Source of the DNA: Vulcanimicrobiota bacterium
GTDB taxonomy: Bacteria; Vulcanimicrobiota; Vulcanimicrobiia; Vulcanimicrobiales; Vulcanimicrobiaceae
Assembly: GCA_027452165.1 (NCBI GenBank)
Contig: DAIDGX010000004.1
Span: 171,398-235,397 of the forward strand
Direction: 5' to 3'
DNA length: 64,000 nt
Part shown: positions 28,564 through 37,676 of the stretch, in pieces
Numbering within the stretch: the first letter of the stretch is position 1
Layout: every line of letters starts with the position of its first letter
Made by a program: the position numbers and the translations under genes
Notes under the pieces: generated by a model
Seen by the model: only the letters and a program-made list of their open reading frames with translations
Databases searched by the model: none
What the model was told of the DNA's origin: nothing

Positions 28564-31269
28564 TCTCGAGCGTTGCCGCATCGTCTTTGAGTCCGGGTGC
28601 CGCGACGAGATCGCACTGCGAGACGACGAGTGCTTCACGCAGGTTGTCACCGAGACGCGCGAGGCGCTCGTGCAGTGCGATGCCTGCTTCGATGCGCACC
28701 TTCGCCTCGAAGTCGCGTACGGCGCTGCCTGCAACTTGCGCGCGAAGGGCGCGAAGCTCATCCCACAACGCAAGGTCATCCGCGAGCGCGTCGCGATCGA
28801 TCGATACCGCAGCAAACGACGAATCGAAGACGCTCATCTCGTCGCCGCGTAGTGGTGCGGGAATCTCCTGCCATGCTTCTTCGGCAGTAAACGAGAGCAC
28901 CGGTGCGATCGCGGTAAGAAAGCGTTTGACCGCGTAGAGCAGGGCCGATTGTGCGCTACGCCGACGCCCGTCATGCAGGCCGCGCGAGTAGAGCGGGTCC
29001 TTCAACGCATCGAAGTAGAGGCTCGACATCGTGCTTTCGAACTCCACGATACGCAGATAGGCGCCGTGGATATCGAAACGATCGTACAAACCCTTAACGT
29101 CGGTGACGCACGCATCGACGACACTGCACGCAAGCGCGTCGAGCGGCTGCATCGCATCGCGCGTAACCACATCCGAGGGCGCAAGCCCATCGAGGTTCGA
29201 AAGCATGAAGCGGATGCGATTGCGGATATTGCGATAGACGCGTCCCACCTGCTCTACCACGTTTGGCCCGAAGCGTACGTCATCGACGAACTCGACCGAC
29301 GCGGCCCATAGGCGCAACACGTCGGCGCCCCATTTCTCCATCGCGTCTTTTGCGTCGATGCCCGTACCCTTGGATTTCGACATCGGCCGGCCATGTTCGT
29401 CGTTCACCCAGCCGTTCTTCACCACGTGCTTGTATGGCGCGGCATTTTTTGCCGCGACAGCGGTAACTATCGAACTACGGAACCACCCACGATATTGATC
29501 GCCACCCTCGAGCACGAGATCGCTCGGCCAGGGAACGCCGCCGTGCCCCAACACGGCAAAATGCGTGACGCCGGATTCGAACCAGATATCGACGATGTTC
29601 TTTTCTTTTTCGAACGCGCATTTTCCACATGACGGACAGACAAAACCATCCGGCAGATACGTCGTAACCGGATCGCTCCACCATACGCCCGCGCCGGCCT
29701 CGCCGAAGCGCTTAGCCGCGTTGCGTGCGATTTGCGGGTCGAGGATCGATTCGCCGCAGCCGGTGCAAAGCACGGCGGGAATCGGTGTTCCCCACGTTCG
29801 CTGACGCGAGATGCACCATTCCGGATGATTCTCCAGCATCTGTTTCAAGCGCATCTCGCCCCATTCGGGCGTGTACGCAACCGCGCCGGCCGCCTCCATA
29901 GCGCGCGCGCGCAAACGATTCTGATCCATCGCGATGAACCACTGCGCGGTCGCGCGAAAGATCACGGGATTACGGCAGCGCCAGCAGTGCGGATACGAAT
30001 GTTCGTACTCGTGCGCACGCCACAACAATCCGCTTGCGCGCAAGTCTTCGACGATCTGCTTGTTTGCCTTGAAGATAAATTGCCCCGCGTAGGGACCCGC
30101 CTCGTCGGTGAAGTGCCCCGACGCATTCACCGGGTTTAGGATCGGCAAATCGTATTTGATGCCGGTCTCGAAATCGTCGGCGCCATGTCCCGGAGCGGTG
30201 TGTACCGCCCCCGTACCGGTTTCGAGATCGACGTAGTCTGCGAGCACGATCGCCGAATCGCGTTCGAGAAACGGATGGCGCGCGAACAGCCCATCGAGCT
30301 TCTCACCCGTTGTCGTTGCCAACAGCCGCGCACCCGCAAAGCGTTCGCCGAGCGCGGATGGCGCAAGCGCGGTTGCAAGCACGAGCCCTTCGCCTTCGAT
30401 CTCGTAGAGGCCGTACGTCGCATCGGCGCGCAGCGCGATCGCCACGTTTGCCGGCAACGTCCACGGCGTCGTTGTCCAGATGAGAAACGACACGCCCTTC
30501 GGCACGCTCGGAAGGACGGACGGCACAGCGTCATCTGGTGGCATTTTCCCGTCGGCAGAGCCGCGCCCTCGGAGCACGGAAGCGAGTTGTTCCTGTTGCG
30601 ACGGGGTCAGCGGGAAACGCACGTAGATCGAGGGCGAAACCTTTTGTTCGTACTCGATCTCGGCTTCGGCAAGCGCGGTTTCGTCGTGGACGCACCACAG
30701 CGTCGAGCGTAAGCCCTTGTAGATCTGCTGTTTTTCGGCGAGTTCCGCCAGCGTTTCCACGATCGTCGCTTCGAAGGTTGGGTCGATCGTGCGATAGGGG
30801 CGCTCGAAATGTCCGAAGGTGCCCATGCGCACGCGCGTGCTGCGTTGACGGTCGAGCCAGTAGAGCGCCCGTTCCTTGCACTTCTCACGTAACTCAAGGG
30901 GATCGATCGCGTGAAAATCCTTGATGCCAAGGTGCTTGAGCGTCTCGAGTTCGATCGGCAGTCCATGCATATCCCAGCCCGGGACGAAATCGGCCCACTT
31001 CCCGTCGAGCAGCGCAATCTTCACGAACATATCTTTGAGAACCATGTTCAGGAAGTGTCCCATGTGCAACTCGCCGTTCGCGTACGGCGGGCCGTCATGG
31101 AGAACCCAAGGGGCATTCGCACGATTACGTTCGAGCCGGCGCTCGTAGACGCGTTCCTCGTGCCACCACGCGACGCGCAGCGGCTCGCGCTTGGGCAGTT
31201 CCGCTTTCATCGGGAAGGCGGTAGTGGGCAAACGTAAGGTGTCGCGATAATCGCGTTCGAGTTGCTCGC

Positions 31270-32352
31270 TCATGGCTCGCCGAGGAGTTCGCCGAGCACG
31301 TCGAAATTTCGTGCTGCCGCCGCCCGAACGCCGGAAACCCGTTCGTTGAGATGCGCGGAGAGCGCGCCGCGCTCCGACATCAGTCGGTCCACGAGGGCAA
31401 CGGTCTGCGCCGGAGACGGCGCCGGCCGGCCGGGCACCCACAACGGCTCGAGCGGATACGCGAGGTCTTCGCAGAGCGCAGCGACCTTGGGATCGTACGG
31501 AATCGCCGCAAACGGCACGCCGAAGCGGGCCGCAAAAATCAGCGCGTGCAATCGCATGCCCACCACGACGCGCGCGCCGCGCACGATCGACGCGGCCCGT
31601 TCGAGCGTACACTCCGGAAGCAGCATCGGCGCGCTCGCGCACGCGCGGATGATCGTCGTTGAAACCTCCGCATCGCCCGCGCCACCGATCGGAAGAAACG
31701 CCACGCGAACCTGATGCATCTGCGCGAGGCGGTCCACCGCCCGCGCGATCGTCGCGATCCCATCCTTAAGCGCGTTGATCTTGCGCACGCTGACGATCGC
31801 ATAGGGTTCGGGCCCGAGTCCCTCCCGCGTGAGATCGACCTCGTCGGCCGGAAGATCGTAGAGAAAAACGGGGTCGGCAGTTTGTTCGACGGGCGTTCCT
31901 GGCAAGAGCGAATGGAGGAGCGTGCGCGAGCGCGCGTCGCGAACGGTAGCGCGGCTCACGCCGCGACAGAAAACCTTCACCACAAAGCGCCCGAGGGGAT
32001 CGAGCGGCCCGATCGACTGCGCGAAGATCATCGTCTTACGACGCGCCTTGATCGCTTCGCGCAAGATACCCGCGTAGTACACGATGCTACGCACGCTAGT
32101 AGCGCTTTGCAGTAAACCTCCTCCACCTGAAAGTACCACGTCGGCCCGCCCGATGGCGTCGCGAACCGAACGCATGTTCCACCGTGGCGTCGCCTCGACG
32201 TGAAGCCGCTGCGACGTTTCGAGCGGTGTCGCCGAGAGTACGTCGATCTGGGCGCGAGGAAAACGCGCGCGAATCTGCGCGACAATGACCTCGAGCAACG
32301 CCTCGTCGCCGAGGTTATTGAACCCGTAATATCCCGAGAGCAGTACGCGCAC
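31270..32352 (-). CDS. csaB: Polysaccharide pyruvyl transferase CsaB
   Basis: The 360-residue protein begins VLLSGYYGFNNLGDEALLEVI, the glycine-rich hallmark of CsaB/WcaK pyruvyl transferases, with DVVLSGGGGLLQ and the later ARVVVGMRLHALIFAARFGVPFAAIPYDPKV motif. CsaB adds ketal pyruvate to secondary cell-wall polymer, to which SLH-domain proteins bind. It is sandwiched between a DUF5693 membrane protein (37-38 base overlap) and ileS. Pairing with DUF5693 is known from Firmicutes. Its presence suggests an S-layer or SLH-anchored envelope protein elsewhere in the genome. Confidence 0.92.
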   Translation of the reverse strand: MRVLLSGYYGFNNLGDEALLEVIVAQIRARFPRAQIDVLSATPLETSQRLHVEATPRWNMRSVRDAIGRADVVLSGGGGLLQSATSVRSIVYYAGILREAIKARRKTMIFAQSIGPLDPLGRFVVKVFCRGVSRATVRDARSRTLLHSLLPGTPVEQTADPVFLYDLPADEVDLTREGLGPEPYAIVSVRKINALKDGIATIARAVDRLAQMHQVRVAFLPIGGAGDAEVSTTIIRACASAPMLLPECTLERAASIVRGARVVVGMRLHALIFAARFGVPFAAIPYDPKVAALCEDLAYPLEPLWVPGRPAPSPAQTVALVDRLMSERGALSAHLNERVSGVRAAAARNFDVLGELLGEP

Positions 32353-34345
32353 GCCGGTAGAGCCAGATGAGAAGGGTGCCGATGATCGCGCCGATCGCGA
32401 GGCCGTTTGCGATGCGCTCGAGCGAAATGAGAATCGGTGTGTGAAGGTGCGAGAACGTATCGATCAGGTCGCCGATACCGACCCCGATGCCGAGCGCAAA
32501 CAGCACGCCGATCGCGCGACGGTGAACGCTCGCAAGTGCCGGCGCCAACATCAATAAGGGAAACCCGAGCAAGAATTCTTTGAAGCGCGGGCGCACGCTG
32601 AGCGCGGTCGTGAGATCGTGTCGCACCATCAGTTCGAAATGCGACGGTGCGATCTCGCTCTGATTGCCGCTGCGCATCATCAAAAGCGCACCGGCGGCGA
32701 TGACAACCACGCCCGCCAGTAACTGATAGACTTGCACGGGTGAAAGGAACACGTCGCGTGGCCGCTCGACGCCGGCATTGTACCGTCCACTGAACAGGTA
32801 CAAGACGAGCGCAATGACCGGCGGCGTCAGGAGGACAGCCTTGACGCCGCGGAACCGCTCGATCTCTTCCATGGTCAGCGGCGAACTCATGACGCCGACG
32901 ACCACGAGCGCTCCGAGCAGTGCGACCCCGGTTGCAAGCAACGTCCAGCCAAGGCTCCGTACGATCTGATCCCCGAATTTCGCAGCCGGCTCCTCGGAGA
33001 AGAGCGGCGCGATCGTTAACAACGCTGCTGTTTCGAACAGCAATGCGGCGAGGAGGGCGATCAGCGAGCGCGCGAGCATCTCGTGATGCGTGGCGACGCC
33101 GCCGACGAAGACGAGCACCGTGAGCGCGTAGGCGACGATCGCGTACGACGGACGATACCATCCGAACGTCGCGAGCAACAGCACGAAGAGCGAGGGCACA
33201 GCGAGCGTCGCGATGCCGATCAAGATCCGGTTATCCCCGCGATACTCAGGAATCGGCGTCGCCCGCCCAAGCCGGAACCCGTCGCTCTTGAGTTCATCCG
33301 CGAGTTGCTGGACGAGTTCGACGTTCGTCGCCTCGATTGATTTCGTGCCGTCTTGATGTCCCCAAGGCCGCAGATACACCACGCGAATGTTGCGTTCGCG
33401 CACGCCGAGGGCAAACCGGGCGACGACCTGCTCCAGCTTGAGCTTGTCGAGTTCGGGCTTTGCAATCGCTTGAACGCGCACCGTCTGCCCGGGAATCAAA
33501 CGCGCGAGCGTTACGTTGCCCTTTTGAATTTGGCTATTGTCGTACGTCTCGATCGTTCCGAAATTGAACGGATGCAACGATTTGGCACCGTGCTGCGCAA
33601 AAACGGCGGCCGCATCAGCTAGATGATCCGGGTAACCGTACACTTGATTGCGCAGCCCGAAGAAGATCACGGTCGAGATCAGGCGGTCTTGCTTGAGGAG
33701 ACCGTCGAACGTTGCCTCCATCTGCGCCCGGCCAAACCGTTCGTCGTTTTGCAAGCGCGGGATGACCAGCAAGTGAAGCTTCTTGGCAAGCGCGATCTGA
33801 TCGCTCGGGATACCGAGCGCGGTGCTATCGAAGTACTCGATCTGCGTGTGCACCTCGATGATCCACGGTTTGCTCGCGCGAAGCACACGCACGGATTTTG
33901 ACTCGAAATGCAGCGCAAGCTGCGTGCGAAACCGTTTGTAGGTTGACGCGTCGTAGATGGCGAGATAGACCGCATCGCGCGCGATCTTGTGCTCGCGCAC
34001 GAGCCGGGCGAGGAGCGGATCGGTCAGCGGCGAGAGGCGCGCCTGGTTGAGCAGCGCCGCACCGGTGGTCGCGTAGGCGCGACCGTCGTCGCCGACGTTT
34101 GCGCCCAGCTCTTCGCTCAACGCAAGCGAGGTGAGTCCTGCCCGGCGCAGGGCGATCAAAAACGACGCGGGGTTGTAGTTGTACGAGCGCGCAAGCTGGA
34201 CGAAATCCGAATAGTCCATCGCGATCTCGACGCGGCGCGCCTGATTCTCCGTGCGTACGCGGAAGGCGGCCACGGCGAGCGATGCGAGCAGGGCTACGAG
34301 TAAGAGGATCGCGGCAAAGCGCGTCCGAGCGTTCAAACCAGTCAC
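32315..34345 (-). CDS. DUF5693 family membrane protein
   Basis: From GTG 34345 the product has 676 residues. One N-terminal membrane segment (FAAILLLVALLASLAVAAF) is followed by a large extracytoplasmic domain of about 320 residues with RVEIAMDYSDFVQLARSYNY and LALSEELGANVGD, resembling a TIM-barrel-like DUF5693 region. About eight to nine hydrophobic segments make up the C-terminal half. The family is found next to csaB, as here, and probably takes part in secondary polymer or exopolysaccharide pyruvylation or export; its biochemistry is undefined. An earlier GTG (34474) is possible but lies in the structured leader. It overlaps csaB by 38 bases. Confidence 0.82.
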   Translation of the reverse strand: MTGLNARTRFAAILLLVALLASLAVAAFRVRTENQARRVEIAMDYSDFVQLARSYNYNPASFLIALRRAGLTSLALSEELGANVGDDGRAYATTGAALLNQARLSPLTDPLLARLVREHKIARDAVYLAIYDASTYKRFRTQLALHFESKSVRVLRASKPWIIEVHTQIEYFDSTALGIPSDQIALAKKLHLLVIPRLQNDERFGRAQMEATFDGLLKQDRLISTVIFFGLRNQVYGYPDHLADAAAVFAQHGAKSLHPFNFGTIETYDNSQIQKGNVTLARLIPGQTVRVQAIAKPELDKLKLEQVVARFALGVRERNIRVVYLRPWGHQDGTKSIEATNVELVQQLADELKSDGFRLGRATPIPEYRGDNRILIGIATLAVPSLFVLLLATFGWYRPSYAIVAYALTVLVFVGGVATHHEMLARSLIALLAALLFETAALLTIAPLFSEEPAAKFGDQIVRSLGWTLLATGVALLGALVVVGVMSSPLTMEEIERFRGVKAVLLTPPVIALVLYLFSGRYNAGVERPRDVFLSPVQVYQLLAGVVVIAAGALLMMRSGNQSEIAPSHFELMVRHDLTTALSVRPRFKEFLLGFPLLMLAPALASVHRRAIGVLFALGIGVGIGDLIDTFSHLHTPILISLERIANGLAIGAIIGTLLIWLYRRARTALGILRVQ

Positions 34346-34365
34346 GGGTGAGGGGCTTTCGCTTG

Positions 34366-34494
34366 AGAAAACAAACGGACCCGCCGTAGGCGAGCCCGTC
34401 TGCCGTCGCGTATGCGGTTGCCCGCATACCGGGTGTGGGCGACGTCTTTTGAAGCACCGCCGGCGAGCGCCCACGTTCTCGAGCTCGGCGGGTA
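34366..34494 (-). promoter_or_regulatory. Structured 5' leader ending in a terminator-like hairpin (riboswitch/attenuator candidate)
   Basis: On the minus strand upstream of the DUF5693 gene three pairings are visible. A 7-pair GTGGGCG/CGCCCAC helix joins 34468-34474 with 34435-34441. An 8-pair hairpin has a GCAA tetraloop (34410-34429). An 11-pair hairpin with a TAC triloop (34375-34399) is followed by TTTGTTTTC. GTCGC next to the first helix can also pair with GCGAC after the second, so alternative folds are available. This layout, sensor-like structure then intrinsic terminator, fits a riboswitch or attenuator controlling DUF5693-csaB-ileS. I cannot match it to a known class. It could instead partly be the terminator of the upstream enoyl-CoA hydratase gene. 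Confidence 0.5.
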
Positions 34495-34502
34495 GTACCG
34501 AT

Positions 34503-34531
34503 ACTTTACCAGGTCGCGGCGCTGCTGAAAA
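34503..34531 (-). promoter_or_regulatory. Sigma-70-like promoter for the DUF5693-csaB-ileS operon
   Basis: On the minus strand TTTTCA (34526-34531) and TAAAGT (34503-34508) are separated by exactly 17 bases, and TGG precedes the -10 as an extended element. Transcription would start near 34496, just before the structured leader. Each hexamer matches consensus at four of six positions. Confidence 0.45.
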
Positions 34532-34561
34532 GTGCCTTAGCGTAAGTTTTATGAAAAACGG

Positions 34562-35335
34562 CTAGGGCGTCCACTGTGGCACGCGCTTTTCGACGAAGGC
34601 GCAGATGCCCTCTTGCGCATCGGCCTCCTGCGCGTTCGCCACCATCACCGCCTTGGTGTGCTCGTACGCGCGCGCCTGCTCCATCTCGATTTGCGCGTAG
34701 TATGCGGCCTTGCCGAGCGCTACCACCCCGCGACTCGCCTCGGCGATCTTACGCGCGAGCGCCAAGGTACTCGTACGCAGTTCCTCCGGCGCCACGACCC
34801 GGTTGACAAGCCCCCACGCGCATGCGGTCTGCGCGTCGATCATCTCGCCCGTCAAGAGCATCTCCATCGCGCGTTTGCGCCCGATCGCCCTCGTCAGTGC
34901 GACCATCGGCGTGCTGCAGAACAATCCGATACGAACACCCGGTGTCGCAAAGCGCGCGGTCGTCGAGGCGATCGCCAGATCACACGTGGCGACGAGTTGA
35001 CAGCCCGCTGCGGTTGCTACCGTTGCCACCTCCGCGATGACCGGCTGGGGAATGCTTTGAACGGTCGTCATCAGGTGCACGCAGCGGTCGAAGATCGCCT
35101 GGCAGGCTGCATCGTCCCGTCCCTGAAGTTCGCGGAGGTCGTGACCCGCCGAGAACGCGGGGCCGTCGCCCGCGAGGATGACGGCACGCACCTCACGATC
35201 GCCGGCGAATGCTGCCAACGTCTCGTCGAGCTCCGTCATCATGGCGAGCGAGAGGGCGTTGCGCCGCTCCGGCCGCCGCATGGTTAGGACCGCGACCGGC
35301 CCGTCGCGTTCGAGATTCACATGTTCGCGAAGCAC
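34562..35335 (-). CDS. Enoyl-CoA hydratase/isomerase family protein
   Basis: The 257-residue crotonase-fold protein has the oxyanion-hole segments FSAGHDLRELQGR and EVATVATAAGCQLVATCDLAIAS. ATARFATPG-like FATPGVRIGLFCSTPMVALTRAIG follows, and AWGLVNRVVAPEEL closes the fold. The GLFCSTPMVAL stretch resembles the ECHDC3-type subgroup. In that subgroup the usual catalytic glutamates are often changed, so hydratase activity on 2-enoyl-CoA is not certain. GTG 35335 is the likely start. It stands alone, without other beta-oxidation genes, between tRNA-Val and the DUF5693 operon. Confidence 0.85.
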   Translation of the reverse strand: MLREHVNLERDGPVAVLTMRRPERRNALSLAMMTELDETLAAFAGDREVRAVILAGDGPAFSAGHDLRELQGRDDAACQAIFDRCVHLMTTVQSIPQPVIAEVATVATAAGCQLVATCDLAIASTTARFATPGVRIGLFCSTPMVALTRAIGRKRAMEMLLTGEMIDAQTACAWGLVNRVVAPEELRTSTLALARKIAEASRGVVALGKAAYYAQIEMEQARAYEHTKAVMVANAQEADAQEGICAFVEKRVPQWTP

Positions 35336-35416
35336 GGCGCCTCCAGATACCTCACGTCGTTTATCCCCGTCCGTGCAAGAGGCACTCCGGTGCTGCGCAC
35401 CCGCGCGCCAAGCGTT

Positions 35417-35492
35417 TTGGTGGGCGATGACGGGCTCGAACCGCCGACATCCTCCTTGTAAGGGAGGCGCTCTCCCAGCTGAGCTAATCGCC
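35417..35492 (-). tRNA. tRNA-Val (UAC anticodon)
   Basis: On the minus strand the sequence folds as a standard cloverleaf. The acceptor is GGGCGAT/ATCGCCC, with an encoded A-CCA 3' end. The D arm is GCTCAGCTGGGAGAGC, the anticodon stem CCTCC/GGAGG encloses the loop CTTACAA (anticodon TAC), and the T arm carries GGTTCGAGCC. Length with CCA is 76 bases. It reads in the same direction as the downstream enoyl-CoA hydratase gene. Confidence 0.95.
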
Positions 35493-35592
35493 CTCGTAGC
35501 GTCGAATGTTTGGGACTTGGTATCGGCCGACCTTCAGAACTACGCCGTGGTCCACGCTCACCGTGCTCGTTACGCCGCACATCTCTGCGGGT

Positions 35593-36015
35593 ATGGTAGT
35601 GGCAACCGTGCTTCCCACCTACCGCGCCGCCTTCAGCGGCGATCCGCGAAACGTTCCTCTCGCCCGCAGCGCGATCGCGAGCTTTGCGAGGCTCTGCGGC
35701 TTCTCGAGCAGTGAGGTTGATGACATCCGCCTCGCGACCGGCGAAGCGCTGAACAACGCGGTCGAACACGGCCGTGCCGAGCGATCGAGCGGCTTCTCGG
35801 TGCACTGCTCGTTCGACGAAGGTGAACTCCTGGTCGAGATCCACGACAACGGGTACGGATTCATTGTTGACGAAGCACACGGCCGCTTGCCCGCAGATGA
35901 CGCTCCGCGCGGGTACGGCATCTTCCTCATGCGCCGTCTCATGGACGAGGTCCGCTACGATCATGACGGTACGCGCGTGCTTCTTCGCCGGCGTCTCGCG
36001 GAGGCCGACCGCTAG
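35593..36015 (+). CDS. RsbW-like ATP-binding anti-sigma/serine kinase domain protein
   Basis: ATG 35593 gives a 140-residue HATPase_c_2 protein. The N box appears as TGEALNNAVEHG, the G1 box as IHDNGYGFIVD, and the G2 box as GYGIFLMRRLMDEVRY, all close to RsbW/SpoIIAB anti-sigma kinases. It begins with a short lead-in and LARSAIASFARLCGFSSSEVDDIRLA, the usual first helices of this fold. No antagonist, phosphatase or sigma gene is adjacent. Its stop overlaps the convergent protease gene by four bases. It and the similar protein at 405-797 appear to be independent members of a partner-switching network. Confidence 0.85.
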   Translation: MVVATVLPTYRAAFSGDPRNVPLARSAIASFARLCGFSSSEVDDIRLATGEALNNAVEHGRAERSSGFSVHCSFDEGELLVEIHDNGYGFIVDEAHGRLPADDAPRGYGIFLMRRLMDEVRYDHDGTRVLLRRRLAEADR

Positions 36016-37349
36016 TGCTTCGCGACCGCGAGCTTCTTTTGTAGGTACGCGATCGCGGCGCGCAACTGTGCGTCATCCGAAATCTCGCCGTAGCGTGCGC
36101 CGTGATTTTCGTCGACGCGCACGTCGGGATTGATCCCCTTCAAATTAATGTCGCGATGCGCCGGCGTGAGATAATGCGCGGTCGTGATCTTGATCGCCGA
36201 TCCGCCCGGCAGGGGTGTGAGCGTCTGCATAACGCCCTTCCCGAAGGTGCGCGTGCCGATGAGCGATGCAATGCCGTCGTCCTGCAACGCACCTGCCGTG
36301 ATCTCCGACGCGGAGGCCGTGTAGGCGTTGACGAGCACGGTCATCGGCAGATCCACGACCGACTGGTCCGGTGCGTCAAATGTCGAGTCGGGAACGCCGC
36401 GCTGTTCCACGGTGACGACGGGTTTGTCCGAGATGAAGTGCGAGATGATGTCGAGCGCGGAATCAACGTAGCCGCCGCCGTCGTCGCGAAGATCGAGGAC
36501 CAGTGCCTTCGCGCCCTGCTCGCGCAGACGGCCGAGCGCGATGTTGAACTGACCGGGCGTCTCACGCCCGAACGCCATCACGTAGATGTACCCGATATCG
36601 TTCGGTAACATTTTGTAGATAACGGTCGGCGGCGAAATCTCGGCGCGGGCGATCGTCACCTCGTGCGAATCGGTTGAATCGCTTGGATGCACGGTGATAT
36701 GCACGATGCTCCCAGGCTTGCCGCGCAAAAGTTTGCTCACCTCGAGGCTTTTGAGCCCCTTGGTTGACGTCCCGTCAATCGCCGCGATCACGTCACCGGC
36801 GCGCAGGCCCGCGTGTTCCGCCGGCGTGCGTGGCACAACGTAAAGAATCGAAACGTCGCCGGTCTTCGCATCCGCACCGATCAACACGCCGATGCCAGAC
36901 ACGCGTTGTGGATCCAGGGCGTCGTTGAATTTCTTGAATTCGGCCGGCGTCATGAAGATCGTGTAGCGATCGTCCACCGAACGGGCCATCCCCGATATCG
37001 TCGCGTACGCCACGTCGGCCGGCGCCACGTGCGCCGCATCCGCGACCTGCGCGATCGAACCATCCAGCATTCCGAGTGTCTGCCCGGTGTCGCCGCTCGC
37101 TTCGATACGCGGGACGTCGATTTTCACCCGATGTTTCTTTGCGACATCGAGGAGCGCCGCGCGCGCGGCGTCGAGCACCGACTGATCGTTGACGGCGTTA
37201 TAATACGTGGTCGTAAGCAGACGGTAACTCTCGTTTACGTCGGTCGCGAGTTTGGACGGTAACGTCGCATCGGCGAACGCCGGCGCCGCGGCGCAGAAAA
37301 GAAGGGCCGCAGTTACGGCGAGGGCACGGACGGTTATGGTGGATCGCAT
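36012..37349 (-). CDS. C-terminal processing peptidase (S41, CtpA-like)
   Basis: ATG 37349 gives 445 residues starting with a signal peptide (STITVRALAVTAALLFCAAAPAFA). The PDZ domain is visible as SGIGVLIGADAKTGDVSILYVVPRTPAEHAGLRAGDVIAAIDG. The S41 core has DLRDDGGGYVDSALDI, the catalytic-Ser block VNAYTASASEITAGAL and the catalytic-Lys block GTRTFGKGVMQT. Ctp proteases trim C-termini or degrade misfolded exported proteins. It runs divergently from copZ-copA and meets the RsbW-like gene tail to tail. Confidence 0.95.
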   Translation of the reverse strand: MRSTITVRALAVTAALLFCAAAPAFADATLPSKLATDVNESYRLLTTTYYNAVNDQSVLDAARAALLDVAKKHRVKIDVPRIEASGDTGQTLGMLDGSIAQVADAAHVAPADVAYATISGMARSVDDRYTIFMTPAEFKKFNDALDPQRVSGIGVLIGADAKTGDVSILYVVPRTPAEHAGLRAGDVIAAIDGTSTKGLKSLEVSKLLRGKPGSIVHITVHPSDSTDSHEVTIARAEISPPTVIYKMLPNDIGYIYVMAFGRETPGQFNIALGRLREQGAKALVLDLRDDGGGYVDSALDIISHFISDKPVVTVEQRGVPDSTFDAPDQSVVDLPMTVLVNAYTASASEITAGALQDDGIASLIGTRTFGKGVMQTLTPLPGGSAIKITTAHYLTPAHRDINLKGINPDVRVDENHGARYGEISDDAQLRAAIAYLQKKLAVAKH

Positions 37350-37398
37350 CTCTTGCCTAGTCTTTCGGATATCGCTCAAGCATACCTGAGAATGGAAG

Positions 37399-37417
37399 CG
37401 CTTTGCAATGCAAAGCG
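37399..37417. promoter_or_regulatory. Palindrome upstream of copZ (possible metal-regulator operator)
   Basis: CGCTTTGC and GCAAAGCG form a perfect 8-base inverted repeat around AAT, lying 50 bases after the protease start and 56 before copZ. The core TTTGC-N3-GCAAA loosely resembles operators of MerR-type copper regulators, but no regulator gene is nearby. Confidence 0.4.
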
Positions 37418-37472
37418 AAGGGATATGCAACCGGGCCGGGTTATGAAGAATGACGATCTCTTGGAGGCCCCT

Positions 37473-37676
37473 ATGACCGAACAACATTTCACCGTCGAAG
37501 GCATGACCTGCAACAACTGCGTGCGGCACGTCACGGAGGCGCTACGGGCGCTACCGGGCATAACGGGCGTGCACGTCGCGCTCGAGAACGGCCGGGCAAC
37601 GATACAAGCCGAGCAAGCGATCCCCGATACCGCCGTTCGCGCGGCGCTCGACGAGGCCGGCTACACCCTCCGATGA
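37473..37676 (+). CDS. copZ: Copper chaperone CopZ (heavy-metal-associated domain)
   Basis: The 67-residue protein is a single HMA domain. It begins MTEQHFTVEGMTCNNCVRHV with the Cu(I)-binding MTCxxC motif and continues with ITGVHVALENGRATI and AVRAALDEAGYTL, the ferredoxin-like fold of CopZ/Atx1. ATG 37473 follows TTGGAGG. It overlaps the copA start by four bases (ATGA), so chaperone and ATPase are coupled. It would ferry Cu(I) to CopA in the cytoplasm. Confidence 0.95.
   Translation: MTEQHFTVEGMTCNNCVRHVTEALRALPGITGVHVALENGRATIQAEQAIPDTAVRAALDEAGYTLR

Noticed and set aside
34366..34494. Assignment of the leader to a known riboswitch class (c-di-GMP, c-di-AMP, TPP, glycine, fluoride)
   Set aside because: The conserved cores of these classes that I could recall are not present; only a generic structured leader with terminator is supported.
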